Assembly (NCBI RefSeq): GCF_009766085.1
Contig: NZ_LMUF01000035.1
Coordinates: forward strand, 163,948-227,947
Reading direction: 5' to 3'
From: Burkholderia sp. S171
GTDB lineage: Bacteria; Pseudomonadota; Gammaproteobacteria; Burkholderiales; Burkholderiaceae
Length of the DNA: 64,000 nt
Shown here: piece after piece, positions 9,236 to 18,129 of the stretch
How positions within the stretch are numbered: the stretch's first letter is position 1
Layout: each line of letters opens with the position of its first letter
Made by a program: the position numbers and the translations under genes
Notes under the pieces: generated by a model
The model's database searches: none
Seen by the model: only the letters and a program-made list of their open reading frames with translations
Told to the model about the DNA's origin: nothing

Positions 9236-9880
9236 ATGGATTCGAAAATCCGGATTATCGTGGCAGACGATCATGCGGTCGTGCGGGAGGGGATCCGCAT
9301 CTGGCTTGAACGGGACCCGCGAGTAAAGGTAGTGGCTACGGCTGTAGATACCGAATCGCTCGCAGACCGGATAGACCGTTTTCCGTGCGAGGTGGTGATA
9401 TCCGACATCGGCATGCGGGGCATCAACGGCGAAAACAACGCCATAGCGTATCTGCGATGTTTCCTGAGGCAAGTACAGCGGCCGAAGGTGATCACTGTGA
9501 CCATGATCGCGCAGCCGCAAATGCTGACAGGGTTGCTGGAGTTGGGCGTGGACGGCCTGGTCGACAAGCGCGATTGCATGGAAGCGCTGAACCAGGCGGT
9601 TATCGAGGTGATCGATGGCGGACGTTTCGTCTCGAAGCGCGCGGGCGCGCTCCTCGGCAACGAACTCGTCAATGTCACCGGTCGCGCCGGCGTACTGAGC
9701 GCCCGCGAATGGGAGGTTTTTCAGTTGTATGCGAGCGGCTTGTCGCTGATCAGCATTGCGCAACGTCTGGAGCGCAGCGTGAAAACCATTGGTACGCAAA
9801 GGCGCAGCGCGATGCGTAAGCTTGGGCTGAAAACTGAGACTGAACTGATCGACTACTTGAGGCAAGTTGGCCTCGCATAA
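9236..9880 (+). CDS. Response regulator, RcsB/EvgA/BvgA type (third of three)
   Basis: Counted from ATG 9236 this protein has 214 residues. The receiver has D11/D12, acceptor D57 in VISDIGMRG, T in VTVTM and K in LVDKRDC. The usual Met-Pro after the acceptor is Met-Arg. A short insertion follows the acceptor (INGENNAIAYLRCF). The LuxR-type helix-turn-helix reads LSAREWEVFQLYASGLSLISIAQRL then SVKTIGTQRRSAMRKLGL. An in-frame TTG at 9179 would add 19 residues of no known domain. The ATG lies directly before the first beta strand, but its ribosome binding site is weak, so the start is uncertain. Confidence 0.85.
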   Translation: MDSKIRIIVADDHAVVREGIRIWLERDPRVKVVATAVDTESLADRIDRFPCEVVISDIGMRGINGENNAIAYLRCFLRQVQRPKVITVTMIAQPQMLTGLLELGVDGLVDKRDCMEALNQAVIEVIDGGRFVSKRAGALLGNELVNVTGRAGVLSAREWEVFQLYASGLSLISIAQRLERSVKTIGTQRRSAMRKLGLKTETELIDYLRQVGLA

Positions 9881-9966
9881 TGCCGAACCAAGTCGACATT
9901 CTCTTTGCAACGTGCGCCACCAGAACTGCATTGACAACGAACAGACCTCATTGTTTCTCAGAAATG

Positions 9967-9975
9967 TTTAGGAAT
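9967..9975 (-). promoter_or_regulatory. Second copy of the ATTCCTAAA motif
   Basis: TTTAGGAAT on this strand is the exact reverse complement of ATTCCTAAA at 7336-7344. It lies in the 227-bp gap before the aquaporin/kinase pair, about 133 bp upstream of the channel start. A shared binding site for one of the three regulators is inferred. Confidence 0.4.
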
Positions 9976-10107
9976 GCTCTGATTAAATCGATGCGCCTTT
10001 CGCTCCAGACTTGAACGCTTTACTTCGCCAACACGCGTGACCCCGCCAATCTTTTCTGTGCGGTCGGGCGTGTGTCGGCCGAGGGCGTATTCAGACGGGG
10101 TGACGGC

Positions 10108-10866
10108 ATGTTCAAGAAACTGATAGGCGAGTGCGTGGGAAGCTTTTCGCTTGTCTTCTTCGGCTGCGGCAGCACCGCATTAGCGAGTGGCTACTTTCGC
10201 CCCGACATGGGACTCGTCTGCCAGGCAATGGCCTTCGGTCTTGCGGCAACCACGCTTGTCTACGTCCTACGTCCCCTTTGCGCCGCTCATTTCAATCCTG
10301 CGGTGACCGTCGGATTCGCCATTGCCAACCGTTTTCCCGTGCGCGACCTGGTCCCGACCATCACCGCGCAGGTTGCGGGCGCGACCGTCGGCGGGTGGCT
10401 CTTATATATCGTCGCGAGCGGACGCACGGGCGTCTCGCCTGATCTCATCGCGTTCGGCGCGAATGGCTACGGCGCTCATTCGCCCGCCGGGTATCAGTTG
10501 CACGCCGCGCTGATCGTCGAAGCGCTGATGACCTTCGCGTTTGTCCTCGTGACGCTTTCGGTCGCGTCCGGCAGGCAAGCGCGCTTCAACGGCGCCGTGC
10601 TGATCGGGCTGTCGCTGACGTTGTGTTCCTTGCTCGCCATTCCGGTGACAAATGGGTCTTTGAACCCGGCTCGTTCCACTGGGGCCGCGCTCGTGGCGGG
10701 CGGGTGGGCGCTGGACCAGCTCTGGCTGTTTTGGGCGGCGCCCCTTGCGGGCGGCGTGCTGGCAGGCCTTGTCTATCCCATGCTTCAGCGCAGCGCAACG
10801 AGTAAGAGCGAGCGGCTGACACAGGTTGGCCGTATCGACGGCGTGCTCGACAAGCAGTTGTCTTAA
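10108..10866 (+). CDS. Aquaporin-family (MIP) channel, AqpZ-like with altered filter
   Basis: This 252-residue integral membrane channel has both hallmark NPA motifs (HFNPAVTVG and SLNPARSTG). It aligns well with E. coli AqpZ from the first residues (MFKKLIGECVGSFSLVFFGCGS). Of the AqpZ selectivity-filter residues F43/H174/T183/R189, F and R are kept, but H aligns with S (LCSLLAIPVTN) and T with G (TNGSLNPAR). The filter should therefore be wider and less polar than a strict water channel. GGGGTG precedes ATG 10108; an upstream in-frame GTG (10072) would add 12 residues. It ends 14 bp before the hybrid kinase, suggesting an operon. Confidence 0.88.
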   Translation: MFKKLIGECVGSFSLVFFGCGSTALASGYFRPDMGLVCQAMAFGLAATTLVYVLRPLCAAHFNPAVTVGFAIANRFPVRDLVPTITAQVAGATVGGWLLYIVASGRTGVSPDLIAFGANGYGAHSPAGYQLHAALIVEALMTFAFVLVTLSVASGRQARFNGAVLIGLSLTLCSLLAIPVTNGSLNPARSTGAALVAGGWALDQLWLFWAAPLAGGVLAGLVYPMLQRSATSKSERLTQVGRIDGVLDKQLS

Positions 10867-10880
10867 CGAGCGCGCACATC

Positions 10881-13800
10881 ATGTCCTCTTCCTCCATCCT
10901 CCGTCTGGTTCGCCTGATGACGCTGTTCGTGCTCGTGTGGGCAGCATCGAGCGTTTCAGCCGAGCCTTTGCGTGCTGAACACGTGAAGCAAACTACGCAA
11001 GACTATTCGACGCTGACCCGCGACGAATCCCAAGCTCCCCGCTTGGAACCCACACCCGGAAGCACCGGTGCCGAACCGTCGCGGACGCTAAGCCTGAGCG
11101 TCGACGAACGCGCCTATTTGCGCTCGCTGCCGCCCCTTACGCTGGGCGTCGATGCCAGTTGGGCGCCGTTCACCTATGTGGATTCCAGCGGCGAGTCGAG
11201 AGGCATCGCAATGGCCTACGCAACCTATTTGTCGAAGGCGCTGGCTATCGATTTCGACCGGCGCGTGTATCCGGGCTGGGCCGATGTATTGAACGCCTTT
11301 GCTCGCGGGCAGATCGACATGCTCGCAACCACCGAGCGCGAGACGCCGCGTCTTGCCGGCGCAATCTCGACCGGAGCGCTGGCGGATTATCCGCTGGTCA
11401 TAGTCGGGCGGCCCAATGAACCGGTGATAAACGGAATCGAGCATGCGTCATCGCGGCGGATTGTCGTGACGGCGCGTCTGGCGGCTAGCGGGCGGCTCGG
11501 CAATGTGCCGTCGGGCGCGGCGCTGATCATCGCGCCCAACGTGAATGCCGCACTTGACCGCGTGGCCCGGGGCGAGGCGGATCTGTTCGTCGGCGATCTC
11601 GTGGCTGTCGATATCGCGCTCGCGGCGCGTTACGAGGACGAACTGAAGATCATCGGACCGGCGGGTAACTTCGAGCATATGAGCTTCGCGCTGCGTCCGG
11701 AATTCAGCCGGCTCGTGCCACTGATCGACCGAGCGTTGAGCGCCATGCCCGACGCCGACAAACAGCGCATCCCCGCCGTCCGCCAGGCAGCGCTCGACCC
11801 GCCGGCAAGCGGTTGGAGCGTCAGCGCCATGCGGCTACTGCCGGCGCTGATTGCTATTGGCGTGGTGCTGGCGGTCACGTTGCGTGCGTTCGTCCTCCTC
11901 CAGCGCGAAATGGCCAGGCGCGTGGAAACCGAGCAACGCCTCGCGACGCAACTCAGTTTCCAGCAGACCATGATGGAAGTGGTGCCGTATCCGCTCGTCG
12001 CAAAGGATCGGGAGAATCGTTATATAGCGGTGAATCGCGCGTTCGAAAAGACGCTCGGGCTGAAGCGCGAGGACATCATCGGACGCACGACGCTCGAGGT
12101 TCAATCGTGGGGACCCGATAACAGCCAGCGCCTGCATGATCTCGTGGGCATGAGTATCGCGAGCGGGCGGCGCGAAGAGGTCGAAATCAACTTTCACAAT
12201 CTCGATGGCGCGCCGCGTCACGGGCTCTTCTGGACCGGGGCGTTTACGGCCGCGAATGGGGCGATGGCCGGTGTCGTTGGCACGATGATCGACATTACCG
12301 ACATCCGCGACGCTGAAATGCGCGCGCGCGAAAACGAACGCCGCCTGCACGACGTGACACGCTCGCTGCCCGCTGTTGTGTTTCAGTTGCGGCGCGCGAG
12401 GGATGGGTCGTACAGCTTCCCGTATATCGGCGGCGATACACGTCATTTATTCGGCACCGATCTCGCGGCGCTCGGCAATGACCAGGTGGCGGGTTTATCG
12501 CTGATTCACGCCGACGACAAGCGCGGTGTGCGCGAGGCGATCGAACGTTCGGCGCTCACGCTCGATCCGGTTCACACGGAGTTTCGCTCGATCGTCGACG
12601 AAGGCCGTCGCTGGGTTCGTGCGGATCTCGTGGCGCATCGCGAGGCGGATGGCGCGGTGGTCTGGAATGGCTATTGGGTCGACGCGAGTGTCGAGCGCGC
12701 GCGGGCCGACGAACTCGCCGCGGCGCGCGATGCTGCCGAAGCGGCCTCCCGCGCCAAGGATGATTTTCTCGCAATGATGAGCCATGAAATCCGTACGCCC
12801 ATGAACGGCGTGCTCGGCTTGGTGGAAGTATTCGAGAACACGCCACTCAATCCTGATCAATCGCAGATGCTCGGCATGATCCAGGATTCGGCGAGCGCAC
12901 TGCTGCAAATTCTCGACGATCTGCTCGATTATTCGAAGATCGAGGCGGGGCGTCTCACCATTGAATCGATGCCGATCGACCTGCGTGAACTGGTCGATAA
13001 CGCCATCGGTCTGCTCGCGGGACGTGCGCACGAAAAAGGATTGCGAGTGCGGGTGGACGTATCGCCTGATATTGCCGCGAGTTTGCGCGGTGACAGCGTT
13101 CGACTGCGGCAGGTACTTTTCAATCTGATAAGCAATGCCATCAAGTTCACGATGAAAGGCGAGGTCGCGCTCACGGTGAATCTGGTCGGCAGCGCGCACG
13201 GCGTGCAAACCGTCGAACTGAGTGTGGAAGACACGGGAATCGGGATTGCGGCGGACGCGCAGGCGAGTCTGTTCGAGCCGTTCGTGCAGGCGGAATCGTC
13301 TACTACCCGCCGCTTCGGCGGCACGGGTCTCGGATTGACGATCTGTCACAAGCTGGTCGAACTGATGGGCGGAACGCTGGAGCTGCAAAGTCAGGTGGGT
13401 GTGGGCACGCGCATGATCGTGCGGCTCGACATGCCGGTCGAGACGACGAACTATCAAATCGATGGCTTGCGGGGCAAGAGCGGAATTATCGCTATCGACG
13501 ATCAGCGTGTGGCGCGTGCGCTTGTTGACTATGGTCAGGCGCTCGGCCTCAAACTGGCAATCCGGTCCAGCGACGACGCCGCGTTGCGCGATCCGCATAC
13601 CTTCGATGACATCGATCTCGTGTTTCTCAGCGACACCCATCCGCAAGCACTGCCGCTGAAAACGCGCGTAATTCACGTCACGGAGAAACCGAAGCCGACG
13701 GGTTATCGCATTCTCGACAACGACATTCGCGTAAGCGTTAATCCAATCTCGTGGCGCGGTTTGGGCGCTGCATGCGTGGCCGCGTTGACGGGGTTGCCGC

Positions 13801-14654
13801 AGCTTGTCTCGCGTGCGACGCGCGGTATCGATACGAACAACGAACCGCCCGATCGTGAGCGCGCAATCCGCATGGGGCGGCTTGTGCTCGTCGCGGAAGA
13901 TCATCCTGTCAATCAGGAACTGATTCGCCATCAACTGGCGCTGCTGGGTTTTGCGTGCGACGTGGTGCCGGACGGCGTGGAAGCGCTCGCGGCACTGAAG
14001 CAGACGCACTACGGCTTTCTCATTACCGACTGCCACATGCCGAACATGACCGGTTATGAATTGGCGCGGCGCGTGCGGGCCAGTGAACTCGGGTTGTCGA
14101 AGCGATTGCCAATCCTCGGCATTACCGCGAGCACCGCGCCCGAGGAGTTGTCCATGTGCCGCGAGGCTGGCATGGACGACTGCTTTGTCAAACCCACGCG
14201 ACTCGCCACGTTGCGCGACCATTTGAACCGGTGGCGTGTAATGGACAGTACACCGGCGGCGCTGGAACCGGTGGTTGTCGCGGAACAGGATGTTGAGACC
14301 GTCGACGTAGAAACCGATGAAGTCGATCTGGACTACATGACGCAACTCTGGGGCAGCGAGACCACGGTCAAGGCGTTGCTCGACGCATTCGTGTCGTCGT
14401 TCCGCGATGATCTCGACACGCTCAGAGCTCTTCTCGATGGCGGCAGCGTCACGCAGTTGCGCGAGTGGCACCATCGGGTAATTGGCGCGGCTAGCGTGTT
14501 GCAGTACCGGCCGTTGCAGATTGCGCTCGACAGGTTCCGGCGTGATCTTGTCGACAAGCCGGAAGCACTTCGACGCGAAGATGGTGCCGTGCTGATCGCT
14601 CGCTGCGAGGCTCTGCTTGAGCGTATAGAAGCGCAATGCGCGGAGATGGCGTGA
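10881..14654 (+). CDS. Hybrid sensor histidine kinase, BvgS/EvgS type
   Basis: This 1257-residue inner-membrane phosphorelay kinase is built as follows. A signal peptide covers about residues 1-27. One periplasmic solute-binding (SBP_bac_3 / Venus flytrap) domain covers about 70-300. A membrane helix is near 316-338. Two PAS domains lie at about 355-480 and 485-605. HisKA carries H635 in MMSHEIRTPMNG, and HATPase has the N box (NLISNAIKFT) and GTGLGL. A receiver has D1050 in LITDCHMP. A C-terminal HPt has H1198 in HHRVIGAA. BvgS and EvgS have two flytrap domains; here I see one. All phosphotransfer residues are intact. The natural outputs are the three regulators upstream; the ligand is unknown. 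Confidence 0.92.
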   Translation: MSSSSILRLVRLMTLFVLVWAASSVSAEPLRAEHVKQTTQDYSTLTRDESQAPRLEPTPGSTGAEPSRTLSLSVDERAYLRSLPPLTLGVDASWAPFTYVDSSGESRGIAMAYATYLSKALAIDFDRRVYPGWADVLNAFARGQIDMLATTERETPRLAGAISTGALADYPLVIVGRPNEPVINGIEHASSRRIVVTARLAASGRLGNVPSGAALIIAPNVNAALDRVARGEADLFVGDLVAVDIALAARYEDELKIIGPAGNFEHMSFALRPEFSRLVPLIDRALSAMPDADKQRIPAVRQAALDPPASGWSVSAMRLLPALIAIGVVLAVTLRAFVLLQREMARRVETEQRLATQLSFQQTMMEVVPYPLVAKDRENRYIAVNRAFEKTLGLKREDIIGRTTLEVQSWGPDNSQRLHDLVGMSIASGRREEVEINFHNLDGAPRHGLFWTGAFTAANGAMAGVVGTMIDITDIRDAEMRARENERRLHDVTRSLPAVVFQLRRARDGSYSFPYIGGDTRHLFGTDLAALGNDQVAGLSLIHADDKRGVREAIERSALTLDPVHTEFRSIVDEGRRWVRADLVAHREADGAVVWNGYWVDASVERARADELAAARDAAEAASRAKDDFLAMMSHEIRTPMNGVLGLVEVFENTPLNPDQSQMLGMIQDSASALLQILDDLLDYSKIEAGRLTIESMPIDLRELVDNAIGLLAGRAHEKGLRVRVDVSPDIAASLRGDSVRLRQVLFNLISNAIKFTMKGEVALTVNLVGSAHGVQTVELSVEDTGIGIAADAQASLFEPFVQAESSTTRRFGGTGLGLTICHKLVELMGGTLELQSQVGVGTRMIVRLDMPVETTNYQIDGLRGKSGIIAIDDQRVARALVDYGQALGLKLAIRSSDDAALRDPHTFDDIDLVFLSDTHPQALPLKTRVIHVTEKPKPTGYRILDNDIRVSVNPISWRGLGAACVAALTGLPQLVSRATRGIDTNNEPPDRERAIRMGRLVLVAEDHPVNQELIRHQLALLGFACDVVPDGVEALAALKQTHYGFLITDCHMPNMTGYELARRVRASELGLSKRLPILGITASTAPEELSMCREAGMDDCFVKPTRLATLRDHLNRWRVMDSTPAALEPVVVAEQDVETVDVETDEVDLDYMTQLWGSETTVKALLDAFVSSFRDDLDTLRALLDGGSVTQLREWHHRVIGAASVLQYRPLQIALDRFRRDLVDKPEALRREDGAVLIARCEALLERIEAQCAEMA

Positions 14655-14753
14655 TGTATGCGGAGCGGGGCGCGGGTCTGTTCATGCCATTGCGCTTGCC
14701 GTTCGGATAAACGCATGACGATCCAACGCTGAAGTTTCAATCAGGCGTTGCAA

Positions 14754-14799
14754 ACAAAATGGGCCGATTCCAACACATGTTGGCATCGGCCCATTTTGT
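14754..14799. terminator. Bidirectional intrinsic terminator
   Basis: A long hairpin with arms ACAAAATGGGCCGAT / ATCGGCCCATTTTGT encloses a second small dyad (CCAACA / TGTTGG). It has A and T tracts on opposite sides and lies between the convergent hybrid kinase and LysR genes, so it probably stops both transcripts. Confidence 0.88.
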
Positions 14800-14825
14800 T
14801 CGTCATGTCTGCGCTTTCACGCCCG

Positions 14826-15746
14826 TTAAAACAATGCGCTCACCGCCGTATCTTTCCTGAAATGCGCGAGCGCGAAATCGACAAACGAGCGTGTTTTTGC
14901 GGACACGTGACGGCGTCCCGGATAGACCAGCGACACTTCCTTGTCCGCGTTATTCACCACGTAGTCAATGAGCAAACGCACGAGCGCGCCCTGTTCAAGA
15001 TCGTCTGCGACATGGCTTTCCGGCAGGGCTGTGATGCCCATTCCGGACAGCGCGGCTTGTCGAAGCATTTGGGAATTGTTGACCGTGTAATCCGGATCGA
15101 TGACGATATCTTCGTCCTCGCCGTTCGCGCCCGTGAACGACCACGTGGACCCGTGTATGTCGGCTGACGGTGACAGGAAGGCGTGAGCGGCAAGATCAGC
15201 GGGCCGCAGCGGAACACCGTGTTTCGCGAGGTACTGTGGTGCGGCCACAATAACCGGCGTCACCTTGAACAAGGGCCGATTGATCAGCGTGCCGCTGTTC
15301 ACCATGCGCGGCACGACAATACCGACATCGAAACCCTCATCCACCAGATCCACCGGCCGATGCAGTAACGTGAGCCGCAACTTCACGTTGGGAAAAGCAT
15401 CGCGATACTCACACAGCAGCGGCGTGAGCCCGAACAGCGAGAACGATGCCGATGCCACGAGCTTCAGCGTACCGGACGGATCGAACGATGTTTGCGACAC
15501 CGTCGATTCAATTGCCTCGACCTGTTCTATGACCGCCCGGCAGCCCTCGGCGTACGACGCGCCGGCTTCAGTGAGCGACACGCTTCGCGTCGTGCGGTTG
15601 AGCAGTCGCGTATTGAGGTGCGCCTCGAGCAACGCGACGTAACGCGTGATGACAGCATTCGATAAATCCAGCGCAGCCGCCGCCCGGCCGAACGACCCGG
15701 TTTCAGCGACCTTCACGAAGACGCGCATGGCTTGAAGATGATTCAT
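14826..15746 (-). CDS. LysR-family transcriptional regulator
   Basis: This is a 306-residue LysR-type regulator. The N-terminal winged helix-turn-helix covers residues 1-60 (MNHLQAMRVFVKVAETGSFG...RLLNRTTRSVSLTEAG). A periplasmic-binding-like effector domain runs from about residue 90 to 300. The sequence is typical of the large CrgA/DmlR-like branch. No obvious target is adjacent: the divergent neighbour across 475 bp is a porin, and the hybrid kinase is convergent. The inducer is unknown. Confidence 0.92.
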   Translation of the reverse strand: MNHLQAMRVFVKVAETGSFGRAAAALDLSNAVITRYVALLEAHLNTRLLNRTTRSVSLTEAGASYAEGCRAVIEQVEAIESTVSQTSFDPSGTLKLVASASFSLFGLTPLLCEYRDAFPNVKLRLTLLHRPVDLVDEGFDVGIVVPRMVNSGTLINRPLFKVTPVIVAAPQYLAKHGVPLRPADLAAHAFLSPSADIHGSTWSFTGANGEDEDIVIDPDYTVNNSQMLRQAALSGMGITALPESHVADDLEQGALVRLLIDYVVNNADKEVSLVYPGRRHVSAKTRSFVDFALAHFRKDTAVSALF

Positions 15747-16221
15747 GACTTACCGATGAACAAAGAGTCGCCCCGTGTATGCCACGCCTCAGGGCCGAAA
15801 AGACACGAGTGCGGGCACTCTTTCTCAAGCCTCCCACTCGCGTGCGCGATGCTAATGCGCTGGGGTTATCGGTGAAATAGGAATAGGACGAAAGTCGACG
15901 AAAGCGCGCTTGTGTCGTGCGGTTGCTACTGTCGCAACTGTGCAACGCGTGCAAGTAATTAGGTATCCAGAAGTTAATTCGAGATAGCTGCAAAGCCTGA
16001 TGGAACAAGCGTTTGAGCGAAAAGAAAGTCCATTTTTCGACTTATTCAAAAAGCCTTTTGTGTGCGTCTTGATGGTTTGGTTAAAAGCCAGCGCCCTAAA
16101 CTTTGTTTCAGCCGAATCACGGTGTCCGGTTAAGACCGGAAACGAGTCGCCTTGGTGTTACGCAGGAAGGCGCCGCGTTTTGCAACCAGTCGAGTCGTTA
16201 GACTCATTAAAGGGATCACAC
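15747..16221. other. Intergenic region between LysR gene and porin
   Basis: These 475 bases hold no convincing gene. The right half is AT-richer than the surroundings and presumably contains the porin promoter and a long 5' leader, as is common for porin genes. An in-frame upstream ATG at 16000 would extend the porin but would put the signal peptide in the middle, so I reject it. Confidence 0.5.
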
Positions 16222-17382
16222 ATGAAAAAGACTCTGATCGTCGCGGCCGTTGCCGCTTCTTTTGCGACCGCCGCCAATGCGCAGAGCAGCGTTACGCTGT
16301 ACGGCCTTATCGATGCTGGTTTCAGCTATGTGAACAATGAAGTTGCTCCGAACACTGCCAAGGGCAGCGCTGCAGCATTCCGCCTGTCGAGCGGCAACCT
16401 CAACGGTAGCCGTTGGGGCCTGAGGGGCACGGAAGACCTCGGTGGCGGCATGAAGGCCATCTTCACGTTGGAAAGCGGTTTCAGCATGGGCAACGGACAG
16501 GCGCTTCAACGCCAGAACGGCAGCACCAGCGGAACTGAATTCGGTCGTCAGGCATTCGCAGGTATTTCGTCGGCTCAGATGGGTACGGTAACGTTGGGTC
16601 GTCAGTATGACTCAGTAGTTGACTATCTCGCGCCGATGACGGCAAACGGCAGCTGGGGCGGTACGTACTTCTCGCATCCGTTCGACAACGACAACACGCA
16701 GAATTCGTTCCGCGTCAACAATTCGGTCAAGTACCAAAGCGCGAACTACTCGGGCCTCACGTTCGGCGGCCTGTATGGCTTCTCGAATCAGGCTGGTGGA
16801 TTTGCCAACAACCGTGCTTACAGCGCGGGCGCACAGTACGCGAACGGTCCGTTCAAGATTGCAGCGGCTTACCTGCAACTGCAAAATCCGGGTTCCAGCA
16901 ACAACGGCGGTGCGATGACGGACGCCGGCGCCTTGGCAAGCCAGGCCGGCGCTGCGGGCGCGTCGGTGCAGACGCAACGTACGTACGGTGTTGGCGCGAA
17001 CTACGCGATTGGTCCGGTGACGGTTGGCGGTGCATGGACGCAAAGCCGCTTCCAGTTCGTAGGCGGCGATTCGACTGCACGCTTCAACAACTATGAAGTG
17101 AATGCACGTTATGCATTGACGCCGGCATTGGCACTTGGCGCCGCGTACACGTACACCGATGTGAAGGGTTACACCGCGGGTCCGGATAACAACGACCACG
17201 TGAAGTTCCATCAGTTCGGTTTGCAGACGGACTACGCGTTGTCGAAGCGCACGGACATCTACGCGGAAGGCGTGGTGCAACTCGGCAAGCAAGGTGCTGA
17301 AGCGCAAGTGTATGGCACGAACGCGAACTCGGTTCACGGCAACCAGGTTGTGGTATCGACGGGTATCCGTCACCGCTTCTAA
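16222..17382 (+). CDS. General porin (OmpC-like, porin_4 family)
   Basis: This is a 386-residue outer-membrane beta-barrel porin. The signal peptide MKKTLIVAAVAASFATAANA is followed by QSSVTLYGLIDAGFSYVNN, the standard start of beta-proteobacterial trimeric porins. Features include the RWGLRGTEDLGGGMKA strand-turn, the GRQAFAGI and LGRQYDSV strands leading to constriction loop 3, and a C-terminal phenylalanine (STGIRHRF) for assembly by the BAM machinery. AAAGGG lies 7 nt before the ATG. It is monocistronic with a terminator 39 bp downstream. It allows diffusion of small hydrophilic solutes; specificity is unknown. Confidence 0.95.
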   Translation: MKKTLIVAAVAASFATAANAQSSVTLYGLIDAGFSYVNNEVAPNTAKGSAAAFRLSSGNLNGSRWGLRGTEDLGGGMKAIFTLESGFSMGNGQALQRQNGSTSGTEFGRQAFAGISSAQMGTVTLGRQYDSVVDYLAPMTANGSWGGTYFSHPFDNDNTQNSFRVNNSVKYQSANYSGLTFGGLYGFSNQAGGFANNRAYSAGAQYANGPFKIAAAYLQLQNPGSSNNGGAMTDAGALASQAGAAGASVQTQRTYGVGANYAIGPVTVGGAWTQSRFQFVGGDSTARFNNYEVNARYALTPALALGAAYTYTDVKGYTAGPDNNDHVKFHQFGLQTDYALSKRTDIYAEGVVQLGKQGAEAQVYGTNANSVHGNQVVVSTGIRHRF

Positions 17383-17420
17383 AGTGCTGAACGTTTGACG
17401 TAGTAACAAAGCTAGTAACG

Positions 17421-17444
17421 AAAAGGCGCCTCACGGCGCCTTTT
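17421..17444 (+). terminator. Intrinsic terminator after porin
   Basis: A hairpin with arms AAAAGGCGCC / GGCGCCTTTT and a 4-nt loop. Confidence 0.88.
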
Positions 17445-17570
17445 CGCATTTCCAGCCTAGTATTGACTACTCGGGTTCACCGGCAACGGCTTGACACGCA
17501 AATGCTCTACTATGGCGCGTCGATGAGCAGACGACTCGTCCACTCGTCAGTCACCCAGGAGAGAGCAAAC

Positions 17571-18032
17571 ATGTTCACGAGATTCAGTCTGCGTAACAGC
17601 GTGTTGGGTTTGAGCATGGTGTTGATGTCGTCTGTCGCGTCAATGGCGTCGAGCGCAGCTTTCGCCGATACCGTCGCTTTGCAAGCGAACCTGCAACCGT
17701 CGAGTGAAGTGCCGCCGCGCGTGAGCAAGGGGCATGGGGCGCTGAAAGCCACCTTCGACACCACCACCAAGACGCTGCAGTGGACCGTGACGTACGCCGA
17801 CTTGTCGGGACCCGCGACCATGGCCCATTTCCACGGCCCCGCGCCCGTGGGACAGAACGCGAAGGTGCAGGTTCCTATCGACAAGAATGCGCTGCCCAGT
17901 CCTATCGCCGGACAGGCCACGCTTTCCGAGCAACAAGCGACCGACCTGCTGGCTGGCCAGTACTACTTCAATATCCATACCGGGCAGAACCCGACGGGAG
18001 AGATTCGCGGCCAGGTGATGCCGGCGAACTGA
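17571..18032 (+). CDS. CHRD-domain protein, secreted
   Basis: This 153-residue protein has an N-terminal signal peptide (about residues 1-34, ending SSAAFA). A single CHRD domain fills the rest: VALQANLQPSSEVPP at the start, HFHGPAPVGQNAKV in the middle and YYFNIHTGQNPTGEIRGQV at the end. CHRD domains are named after animal chordin. Their role in bacteria is unclear, with metal binding or surface roles suggested by the conserved histidines. The ATG at 17571 follows GGAGAGAG. An upstream in-frame start would bury the signal peptide. It is probably monocistronic. Confidence 0.85.
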   Translation: MFTRFSLRNSVLGLSMVLMSSVASMASSAAFADTVALQANLQPSSEVPPRVSKGHGALKATFDTTTKTLQWTVTYADLSGPATMAHFHGPAPVGQNAKVQVPIDKNALPSPIAGQATLSEQQATDLLAGQYYFNIHTGQNPTGEIRGQVMPAN

Positions 18033-18129
18033 CGAGGCGTTTTGCTGGCAGGACGCGCACTGCCGCCTTCTCTACACGCGACTTCGCGAACGATCGTACT
18101 ATTGACGTTCATCGAAAAGAGGAGCCGCC

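Noticed and set aside
12495..14636. A 713-codon open frame antisense to the hybrid kinase gene
   Set aside because: It arises from high GC and codon bias on the opposite strand. It has no domain, no ribosome binding site and low-complexity Arg/His content, whereas the sense frame encodes a complete kinase.
16000..16221. N-terminal extension of the porin from an upstream ATG
   Set aside because: It would place a canonical signal peptide 74 residues into the protein; ATG 16222 has a good ribosome binding site.
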